From contig NZ_MVBC01000023.1 in the NCBI RefSeq assembly GCF_002007105.1, positions 1-64,000 on the forward strand: a stretch of DNA of 64,000 nucleotides, given 5' to 3'. The stretch comes from Hymenobacter sp. CRA2. Its GTDB lineage: Bacteria; Bacteroidota; Bacteroidia; Cytophagales; Hymenobacteraceae. The position numbers and the translations under genes were made by a program. Shown in pieces: positions 57,808 through 64,000 of this stretch. Positions within the stretch are counted from its first letter, which is position 1; every line of letters begins with the position of its first letter. The notes below the pieces were generated by a model. The model searched no databases. It saw nothing but the letters and a program-made list of their open reading frames with translations, and was not told where the DNA came from.

Positions 57808-59022
57808 ATGCCTACGCTTTCTTCCTTGTTGCGCGGTCGTTGGGCCCTGCTGAGTCGGCTGTGGGCCCGCTTGCGGGTGCGAGCGACGCGCGCCGGCAGC
57901 CGCTGGCTGCTGGGTGCCCGCGCCGGCGACCTGGCGTACTCCGGCCTTCGGTCCATCGAAGAGGTATCGGGGCGCGAGTTCATGGTGCCACACCTGATCC
58001 GCATCGACACCCTGCACCCGCCGCGCACCGTGCGCTACGCCTTCGACGCCCCCGCGCTGCCGCGCTATTTCCGTCAGCACAAGGCCTTCGCTGCCGAGCT
58101 GGGCTACGAGCTGCAGGATGTGTGCGTGGCGCCGGCCAGCGGCCTTGCCTGGCTGCCCGAGGCTCCGTACGTGCTGCTGGAAAGCATCGGCTGCCTCCAG
58201 CGCCTCGCCGGCTGGGCCGATCTGGTACCCGAGCTGCTCCAACGCCCCACTTCCCTGCCCGAACCGGGCCCGGTTATCGTGTGCCCGGTGGGGCCCTTTT
58301 ACCACTGGCTGTTCGAGATGCTGCCTGCCGTGCTGCTGGCCCGCCAATGGCACCCCGAAGCCCGGCTGCTGCTCCCGGCCACCACGCCCGCTTACGTGGA
58401 GCAAGCCCTGCGCCGGGCGCTGCCGGCCGAGGACTGGGACCGGCTGGTCCTTCGCGCCGCCGGGGCCGTACGGGTGCCGCACCTGCTGCTCATCGCCCGC
58501 GACGACATGTCGGGCTTCGTGCGGCCCGAGGCGCTGCGCCTGCTGCGCCGCACCTTCGTGCCCGACCCGGCGCCGGCCTACCGGCACGTGTACATTTCGC
58601 GCCGCCACACCGCCAACCGCGCCGCGGCGCGCGAGGAAGCCCTGGAGGCCGGCCTGCGCGAGCGGGGCTTCGAGGTGGTGTACGCCGAGCGGCTTTCCTT
58701 CGAGGAGCAGATTGCGCTGCTGCGCGAGGCCCGCACCCTGGTGGGCCTGCACGGGGCCGGCCTCAGCCACCTGGTGTGGGCCACGGGCCCGCTCACCGTG
58801 GCCGAAATCTTCCCCGACGGCGTTTTCAACGACTGCTACGCCCGCCTGACCGTTTCGCTGGGCTTCGATTACCAGCCTTACTTCTGCGGCACAGCCCAGC
58901 AACACGACCAGCCTGGCCCGCTGCCCGTGGCCGACATCCTCGGGTGGCTGGATGGCTGGTGGCGCCCCGCTACCCCAGTCAAGGCCGGCATTTCCACGCC
59001 CTTATCCATTGCTACCCCATGA
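57808..59022 (+). CDS. glycosyltransferase family 61 protein
   Basis: A 404-residue protein of the GT61 (DUF563) type. Its features are the central VYISRRHTANRAAAREEALE stretch with Arg-Arg, FEVVYAERLSFEEQIALLRE, the LVGLHGAGLSHLVWA motif (family hallmark G-x-H-G-A-x-L) and VAEIFPDG. GT61 enzymes transfer xylose, GlcNAc or similar sugars; the donor is unknown here. Its stop overlaps the start of the polymerase gene (ATGA), so the two are translationally coupled. Confidence 0.9.
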   Translation: MPTLSSLLRGRWALLSRLWARLRVRATRAGSRWLLGARAGDLAYSGLRSIEEVSGREFMVPHLIRIDTLHPPRTVRYAFDAPALPRYFRQHKAFAAELGYELQDVCVAPASGLAWLPEAPYVLLESIGCLQRLAGWADLVPELLQRPTSLPEPGPVIVCPVGPFYHWLFEMLPAVLLARQWHPEARLLLPATTPAYVEQALRRALPAEDWDRLVLRAAGAVRVPHLLLIARDDMSGFVRPEALRLLRRTFVPDPAPAYRHVYISRRHTANRAAAREEALEAGLRERGFEVVYAERLSFEEQIALLREARTLVGLHGAGLSHLVWATGPLTVAEIFPDGVFNDCYARLTVSLGFDYQPYFCGTAQQHDQPGPLPVADILGWLDGWWRPATPVKAGISTPLSIATP

Positions 59023-60308
59023 AAATCCGGCTGCAATTCCTCTACCTCGTAGCTATTCTGGCCGTGCTGATGACCGACCAGGTGTTCTGGGAGTACTTCG
59101 TGAAGACGCCCGACGACCCGCTGCTGCGCTACTACAACTTTGGTATCAGCGGCCTGAGCTTCGGCGTAGCCCTGCTCTACTACCGCTACATGGAGCGGCA
59201 CGTGCGCTGGTGGTTCTGGCTGGTCAACGTGGCGCTGGCCCTGCTGGCCCTGGAGTCCTACAGTGGCTGGGGTAGCTGGATGGTGTACCCGCACGTGTTC
59301 GAGAAGCTGCTGGTACTCTGGCTGATTTTTGGGGTCTACGCGTTTCACCAACGCTTCGGCCCGCCGCCCATGCGCCTGCTGGTGTACGTGATACTGGCGG
59401 CGCTGCTCGGCAACCTGATTTTCTACCACCCCAACGCGCTGAGCATGTCGGCATTTCTGGAGCACGACCGGGGCGTCACGGCTCCCTCGGCCCTGCTGCT
59501 GGTGCCCGTGGTCCTGCTGACGCTGGGCTGGTACCTGGAGCGCGGCTCGCCGCTGAATATGTTCCTATTCTACCTGAGCATGGCGCTGGTGGTGTTTCTG
59601 CAGCACCGCTCGGTGTGGGTGACCACGGCCGTGTGCGTGCCGGTGCTGTTGCTGCTGCTGGCGCGGCTGGTTCCGCAGGTGTCCGTGTCCTTGCACAAGC
59701 TGGCCCTGCTAGCCGTCATTCCACTGGTGCTGAGCACCGTAGGCGGCGTGGCGGCGGTGGTAAACGACCCCAGCGTGATGCGCAAGCTGGAAAGCAACAT
59801 CGAGGACATCACCAACGCCGACAAGCAGGGCACCGGCAGCTGGCGCGTGCGCCAGACGCAGGCCTACGTGCCGCTGGTGCAGCAGCGTCCCGTGGCAGGC
59901 TGGCGCCTGGAAGGCTTCGATCTGCCCATGCAGTTCTACGACCCGGCCAGCGACATGCCCATGTGGGCCGACCACACCGGGCACCACTTCCACAGCTTTT
60001 ACATGGACCGGCTCTTCTACTTCGGGGTGCTGGGCGTGCTGCTCGTGCTGGTGTTTCCCATCATTCAGCTGGTACGCTACCTGCGCTACCCCGGCGGGGC
60101 CACCGTCGAGTCGTCGGCGCTGCTGGCTTTCTTCTGCGGGCTGCTGGTGTACAGCATCTCCTACGATTGGAGCCCCTACCAGTTTGGGTTGCTCGGCCTG
60201 ATGATGGCGGCGGCGGAAGCCCAGCTGCGCCCCGTCCCGGCCAAACGGCCCCTCCCACTGCCAGTCGAATCGGATGAGCCCCTGATGGGGCCACCCGCGC
60301 TGGCCTAA
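59019..60308 (+). CDS. O-antigen ligase/polymerase-like membrane protein (Wzy-like)
   Basis: A 429-residue protein with about ten hydrophobic segments. The periplasmic loop typical of the Wzy/WaaL family shows GSWRVRQTQAYVPLVQQRPV and GHHFHSFYMDRLFYFGVLG, with H and R positions typical of ligases. Before it, FLQHRSVWVTTAVCVPVLL is a characteristic span. It probably polymerises the repeat unit outside the inner membrane. The ATG at 59019 overlaps the GT61 stop by four bases. A much longer frame upstream in this register is a shadow of the flippase and GT61 genes. Confidence 0.88.
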   Translation: MKIRLQFLYLVAILAVLMTDQVFWEYFVKTPDDPLLRYYNFGISGLSFGVALLYYRYMERHVRWWFWLVNVALALLALESYSGWGSWMVYPHVFEKLLVLWLIFGVYAFHQRFGPPPMRLLVYVILAALLGNLIFYHPNALSMSAFLEHDRGVTAPSALLLVPVVLLTLGWYLERGSPLNMFLFYLSMALVVFLQHRSVWVTTAVCVPVLLLLLARLVPQVSVSLHKLALLAVIPLVLSTVGGVAAVVNDPSVMRKLESNIEDITNADKQGTGSWRVRQTQAYVPLVQQRPVAGWRLEGFDLPMQFYDPASDMPMWADHTGHHFHSFYMDRLFYFGVLGVLLVLVFPIIQLVRYLRYPGGATVESSALLAFFCGLLVYSISYDWSPYQFGLLGLMMAAAEAQLRPVPAKRPLPLPVESDEPLMGPPALA

Positions 60309-60350
60309 GCTGCTGCGTGCCTCCTGTACTTACGCTTAGCCTCCTCCACC

Positions 60351-61505
60351 ATGAACGTTTTGTGGCTTGCGCCATTTCCGCATATCCGATTTCCCGGCAC
60401 CCACGCCGCACCGTGGCTGGCCGCGCTGGCCGCGCCCCTGAGCCGGTTGCCCGGAGTTCAGCTCAGCGTGCTGAACTGGGATTGGGGCATCGAGGAAGAT
60501 GTCGACGAATACGACCACGAAGGGGTGCACTTCATTTTTCTGCGCGCCCCGCGCACCACCACCGACCTGCTCACCTGCTACCAGAAGCGCATTGCCATGA
60601 TGGCCAGCTACCTGCGCCAGCACCACCACCGCTACGACGTGATTCACGTGCACGGCTCGGAGCTGCAGTACCAGGTGGCCGCCCTGCAGCTCCAGCGCCC
60701 CATTCTGTTGTCGGTGCAGGGGCTGGTGTCGGAGTGCCTGAAGGTGCTGCCCGAGTGGTTTTCGCTGCAGCGCGTGCTCTGGACGCTGTCCAGCTACTAC
60801 GAGTCCAGGACCCTGCCCAGCATCCGGCACTTTTCCTGCCGCACCCATTGGGACAAGGCCCACGTGGCCCGGCTGAGCCCGCAGGCCACCATTCACCACA
60901 ACTGGGAAATGCTGCGGCCCGAGTTTTTCACGGAGCCCCCGGCAGCCCCGGTTACCGCCGAGCGGCCCCAGGTCGTGTTCATGGGCGGCATCCAGGTTCT
61001 CAAAGGGTTCCGGGAAGCGCTGCAAACCTTCGACCAGGTGCGGGCCCGCATACCGGCCAAGCTGACGGTGGTGGGCGCCGCTACCCGCGAACAGGTGCTG
61101 GAGCAGGTGCAGCGCGTGGGCCTGCGCCACGTGGAGGCCGCCGATGTGGAATGCCCCGGCCTGCTGACGGCGGCCCAGCTCGTGGACGTGTTCCGGAATT
61201 CGCTGTGCCTGCTGCACCCCTCCTACATCGATAACAGCCCCAACAGCGTGTGCGAGGCCCAGCTGGCCGGGCTTCCGGTGGTGGCCACGCAGGTAGGCGG
61301 CGTCAGTTCGCTCATCAGCCACGGCACCACGGGCCTGCTCTCCGAGCTGAGCCCGCAGCAGCTGAGCGAGCAGGTGCTCAGCCTGCATGCCGACCCGGCT
61401 CTGAGTCAGCGCCTGGCCCGCAACGCGCGCGCCGTGGCCCTGGAGCGGCACAACCCGGATACCATCCTGCAGCGCACCCTGTCCATCTACGAATCCCTCG
61501 CCTGA
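60351..61505 (+). CDS. glycosyltransferase family 4 protein
   Basis: A 384-residue GT-B enzyme. The N-terminal domain begins MNVLWLAPFPHIRFPGTHAA, and HRYDVIHVHGSELQY is the usual GT4 strand. The C-terminal donor site has VVFMGGIQVLKGFREAL, LLHPSYIDNSPNSVCEAQLA (E-x7-E type motif) and GLPVVATQVGGVSSLI. It adds one sugar with retention during repeat-unit assembly at the cytosolic face. It is 42 bases after the polymerase gene and seven bases before the acyltransferase gene. Confidence 0.93.
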   Translation: MNVLWLAPFPHIRFPGTHAAPWLAALAAPLSRLPGVQLSVLNWDWGIEEDVDEYDHEGVHFIFLRAPRTTTDLLTCYQKRIAMMASYLRQHHHRYDVIHVHGSELQYQVAALQLQRPILLSVQGLVSECLKVLPEWFSLQRVLWTLSSYYESRTLPSIRHFSCRTHWDKAHVARLSPQATIHHNWEMLRPEFFTEPPAAPVTAERPQVVFMGGIQVLKGFREALQTFDQVRARIPAKLTVVGAATREQVLEQVQRVGLRHVEAADVECPGLLTAAQLVDVFRNSLCLLHPSYIDNSPNSVCEAQLAGLPVVATQVGGVSSLISHGTTGLLSELSPQQLSEQVLSLHADPALSQRLARNARAVALERHNPDTILQRTLSIYESLA

Positions 61506-61512
61506 TACCGCC

Positions 61513-62145
61513 ATGAACCCTCTGTTTCGCGTGTGGGGCCTGCGCCGCGGGCTGCTGGAACTCCAGAACCTGTGGTGCCGGGTGCGCTACGGCCGCCGGC
61601 TGGGGCCGCAGGTGCAGCTCTTCGGCCTGCCGCTGCTGCAAGTCCCCAACTGGGCCAACGTGCGCTTCGGCCGCCGCCTGTGCCTGATTTCCGACGCCTA
61701 TTTCAGCGAGCCGGGCATCAGCCACCCGGTCATCATTCGCCTGCTCAACCCCGAGGCCAAGCTCACCATCGGCGACGACGTGGGCATCAGCGGCGGCGGC
61801 ATCTGCGTGCAGACGGAGGTGCGCATCGGCAACGGCGTGATGCTCGGGGCAAATGCCTTCATCACCGACACGGACTTTCACCCGCTGCTGAGCGAAAACC
61901 GCCGCTACAGCTACGACCACGTGGGCACCCGCCCGGTGGTGATTGAGGACAACGTCTTCATCGGCATGAACAGCATCATTCTCAAGGGCGTGCGCATCGG
62001 CCGCAACGCCGTCATTGGGGCCGGCAGCGTAGTATCGCGCGACGTGCCCGCCAACGAAATCTGGGCCGGCAACCCCGCCCGCTTCGTCAAGGCCCTGCCG
62101 ATGGGCCAAGCTGCCCCCCGCCCGGCCCCCGTGGCCGCGGCCTGA
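61513..62145 (+). CDS. left-handed beta-helix (hexapeptide) acyltransferase
   Basis: A 210-residue LbetaH acyltransferase. The hexapeptide repeats run through LTIGDDVGISGGGICVQTEV, RIGNGVMLGANAFI, VVIEDNVFIGMNSIILKGVR and IGRNAVIGAGSVVSRDVPAN. TDTDFHPL carries the catalytic His. The C-terminal EIWAGNPARFVKAL is the family end block. It probably acetylates a sugar of the exopolysaccharide. Downstream spacing is 29 bases. Confidence 0.93.
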   Translation: MNPLFRVWGLRRGLLELQNLWCRVRYGRRLGPQVQLFGLPLLQVPNWANVRFGRRLCLISDAYFSEPGISHPVIIRLLNPEAKLTIGDDVGISGGGICVQTEVRIGNGVMLGANAFITDTDFHPLLSENRRYSYDHVGTRPVVIEDNVFIGMNSIILKGVRIGRNAVIGAGSVVSRDVPANEIWAGNPARFVKALPMGQAAPRPAPVAAA

Positions 62146-62174
62146 TTCTGCGCTTCTCCTTATTCCCCGCTTTT

Positions 62175-63188
62175 ATGTCAGCCACTTCTCCCCTGACGAC
62201 GCCCGTCTTGCTGCTGGTGTTCAACCGCGTGGACACCACGGCCCGCGTGCTGGCGGCCCTGCGCCGGGTGTGTCCCCTGCGCCTGTACGTGGCCGCCGAC
62301 GGCCCCCGCACCTCGCACCCCGACGACCAGCGCCGTTGCGCCGCCGTGCGGGCCCTCATCACGCAAGGCATCGACTGGCCCTGCGAGCTGCACACCCAGT
62401 TTCGCGACCATAACCTGAACTGCGGCCTGGGCCCGGCCACGGCCATCAACTGGTTTTTCGAGCACGAGCCGGAAGGCATCATTCTGGAAGACGACTGCGT
62501 GCCCTCCGACTCGTTTTTCCGCTTCTGCGCCGAAATGCTGGCCCGCTACCGCCACGATGAACGCGTGATGCACGTGGGCGGCAACAACTTCCTGCGCTCG
62601 GCCCGCGGCCCACAGCCCCCCGGCGGCGACTCGTACTATTTCTCCTCGCAGGTGAACAGCTGGGGCTGGGCTACCTGGCGCCGGGCCTGGCAGCTCTACG
62701 ATTTTCACCTCGCGGCCTATCCGCGCCTGAAAGCGGCCGGCGCCCTGCAGAACCTGTACGCCGACGCCTGGGAAACGCGCTACCGCCTCAGCAAAATCGA
62801 GAGCGTGCTGCGCATGCCCCAGCCCGCACACGTGTGGGACTACCAGTGGCACTTCGCCGTGGCGGCCCACTCGGCCCTGTGCGTCGTGCCGGCCGTGAAC
62901 CTGGTGAGCAACATCGGCTTCGGGGCCGGCGCCACCCACACCCACGACGGGGCCGACGCCCTAGCCGCCGTGCCCGCTGCCGAGCTGACCTTTCCGCTGC
63001 GCCACCCCACGCACGTGCTGCGCGACCACCGCCGCGACCGGCAGTACTTCCGCGAGTTTTTCGCCGACCGCGTGCGCACCAAGCTTCGCGGCGCGTGGCA
63101 GCGCTTCACGCAGGCCCCAGCCGCCCCGCCCGCACCCGAAATCCGCCCGTCCTCGCCCGTTTCCGCCTCCATCCCGCACACGGCTTAA
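62175..63188 (+). CDS. glycosyltransferase, GT-A type (HlpA-like)
   Basis: A 337-residue GT2-like protein. PVLLLVFNRVDTTARVLAAL is the first Rossmann-like strand and helix; RLYVAADGPRTSHPDD, NCGLGPATAINWFFE and the donor-metal motif GIILEDDCVPSDSFF (E-D-D) follow. SWGWATWRRAW is the acceptor-side signature seen in the so-called HlpA glycosyltransferases of surface-polysaccharide loci. The C-terminal tail is Pro/Ala-rich. Donor and acceptor are unknown. Confidence 0.88.
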   Translation: MSATSPLTTPVLLLVFNRVDTTARVLAALRRVCPLRLYVAADGPRTSHPDDQRRCAAVRALITQGIDWPCELHTQFRDHNLNCGLGPATAINWFFEHEPEGIILEDDCVPSDSFFRFCAEMLARYRHDERVMHVGGNNFLRSARGPQPPGGDSYYFSSQVNSWGWATWRRAWQLYDFHLAAYPRLKAAGALQNLYADAWETRYRLSKIESVLRMPQPAHVWDYQWHFAVAAHSALCVVPAVNLVSNIGFGAGATHTHDGADALAAVPAAELTFPLRHPTHVLRDHRRDRQYFREFFADRVRTKLRGAWQRFTQAPAAPPAPEIRPSSPVSASIPHTA

Positions 63189-63220
63189 GGCATTCTCCCC
63201 GGCGACTCTCCTTGCTGCTT

Positions 63221-64000
63221 ATGCTCTACATCGTCATCCCCGTTTTCAACCGCTGGGCCTTTACCCGTGACTGTCTGCTGGCCCTGCGCGGCCAAACCAC
63301 GCAGGCCTTCCGCACCATTGTGGTGGACGACGGCTCCACCGACGGCACCAGCACGCACCTCGCCGCCGAGTTTCCGGAGGTGGAGGTGGTGCAGGGCACC
63401 GGCAGCCTGTTTTGGACCGCCGGCGTGAACCTGGGCATCCGCCGGGCCCTGGCCCACGGCGCCACCCACGTGATGACCATGAACAACGACGTGGTGGCCG
63501 CCCCCGACTTTGTGGCCCAGATGCTGCGCTGCGCCGCCGACAACCCGCGGGCGGTGCTGGGGGCACTGGAGCTGGACATTGCCACCGGCGAGCCGGTGTA
63601 CGGCGGCGAAACCTTCAGCTGGCTCACGCACCGGCGCCGCGACCTGCTGCAGGTGCTGCCGCCGCCGAAACGCCAGGGGCTGCACCCCGTCACGTACCTG
63701 CCGGGGCGTGGCCTGTGCATCCCGGCGGAGGTACTGCGCACCGTGGGCCTGTTCGACGAGCGCCGCCTGCCCCACTACCTCGCCGACTTCGACTATACCA
63801 GCACCGCCCGCCGCCACGGCTTTCCGGTGCTGCTGAACTACGACGCGCGCCTAAGCACCTACCCCGACGAGAGCGGGCAGGAGCAAACCCGCAAGCAGCG
63901 CAGCCTGCGCGGGTATTACCAGCACCTCTTTGGCATCCGCGGGGGCGGCAACCTGCGCAACTTCACGCATTTCGCCCTCAAGAACTGTCCTCCACCTTAC
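63221..64000 (+). CDS. GT2-family glycosyltransferase, 3' end beyond window
   Basis: An open frame of 260 codons to the window edge, starting MLYIVIPVFNRWAFTRDCLL. Classical GT2 features are IVVDDGSTDGTSTHLA, the rhamnosyltransferase-like GSLFWTAGVNLGIRRAL, the metal-binding MNNDVV, TYLPGRGLCIP and GLFDERRLPHYLADFDYTS (catalytic-base E/D region). It resembles WbbL/rhamnosyltransferase-type enzymes. It is the last visible gene of the exopolysaccharide cluster, which evidently continues to the right. Confidence 0.92.
   Translation, partial: MLYIVIPVFNRWAFTRDCLLALRGQTTQAFRTIVVDDGSTDGTSTHLAAEFPEVEVVQGTGSLFWTAGVNLGIRRALAHGATHVMTMNNDVVAAPDFVAQMLRCAADNPRAVLGALELDIATGEPVYGGETFSWLTHRRRDLLQVLPPPKRQGLHPVTYLPGRGLCIPAEVLRTVGLFDERRLPHYLADFDYTSTARRHGFPVLLNYDARLSTYPDESGQEQTRKQRSLRGYYQHLFGIRGGGNLRNFTHFALKNCPPPY

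Noticed and set aside
57273-59018. Very long open frame running into the polymerase gene from upstream, suggesting a fused protein of about 1000 residues
   Set aside because: The upstream part is Arg/Ala/Pro/Gly-rich nonsense overlapping the flippase and GT61 genes in another register. The genuine protein begins at the ATG at 59019 that overlaps the GT61 stop.
1-64000. tRNA, rRNA or CRISPR features
   Set aside because: Reading the intergenic regions showed no cloverleaf with TTCGA-type arm, no rRNA-like blocks and no regularly spaced repeats with unique spacers. This was done by eye, so a short RNA could be missed.

Overview
The window looks like chromosomal DNA of a high-GC member of the Bacteroidota, most like the Hymenobacter group of the Cytophagales. 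The grounds are very GC-rich coding with dense spurious antisense reading frames, almost no Shine-Dalgarno sequences, many lipoproteins of the form MKK...ASC, a type IX secretion C-terminal sorting domain, a SusB-type GH97 alpha-glucosidase, DUF2911 and DUF4097 proteins, and a Bacteroidota-style promoter. The genus is inferred from these traits, not proven. No rRNA, tRNA or CRISPR array was seen.

Layout. 1-937: the 5' end of an IS630-like transposase abuts an AT-rich AAA ATPase gene that is cut off inside its Walker B strand. 996-9870: histidine catabolism genes (hutU, and a hutG-like ureohydrolase further along), three tandem paralogous small lipoproteins, an anchored metallo-beta-lactamase-fold protein, a DUF4097 protein, a REPIN-like repeat and a YebC-family regulator. 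9986-14525: exported serine hydrolase, proline-iminopeptidase-like lipoprotein, exported RidA protein, 23S rRNA pseudouridine synthase and an ankyrin lipoprotein. 14723-20395: biotin operon bioB-(small ORF)-bioF-bioD-bioA plus a FabF-like ketoacyl synthase that overlaps bioA. 20484-29848: M28 peptidase, a perfect 30-bp hairpin, SPFH protein, several small genes, class II cyclic-nucleotide phosphodiesterase, GH97, DUF2911 and a TraB/Tiki-like protein. 29972-32861: a Lys-rich small ORF, two terminators, aspartokinase and diaminopimelate decarboxylase. 33151-42636: ArnT-like glycosyltransferase, transglutaminase-like protein, GH5-like hydrolase with MsrB, a frameshifted zinc-ribbon gene and topoisomerase III. 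42876-47484: a T9SS cargo protein, a decayed SDR fragment, an AlkZ-like winged-helix protein and a lipoprotein.

47707-52615 (all on the minus strand): response regulator, histidine kinase, SulP transporter and beta-carbonic anhydrase. An array of exact 11-bp-phased repeats lies just upstream of the transporter. This suggests an inorganic-carbon or anion uptake module controlled by the adjacent OmpR/PhoB-type system. 52925-64000 (all plus strand): a Wzx/Wzy-type exopolysaccharide cluster with export lipoprotein, tyrosine autokinase, flippase, GT61, O-antigen-ligase-like polymerase, GT4, hexapeptide acyltransferase and two further glycosyltransferases, the last running off the window.

I did not find one clear new multi-gene system. 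The most interesting signals are the IS-truncated foreign ATPase, the phased operator array beside SulP/carbonic anhydrase, a possible lysine-leader attenuator before aspartokinase, the ketoacyl synthase locked into the biotin operon, several REPIN/MITE-like repeats and two decaying genes.
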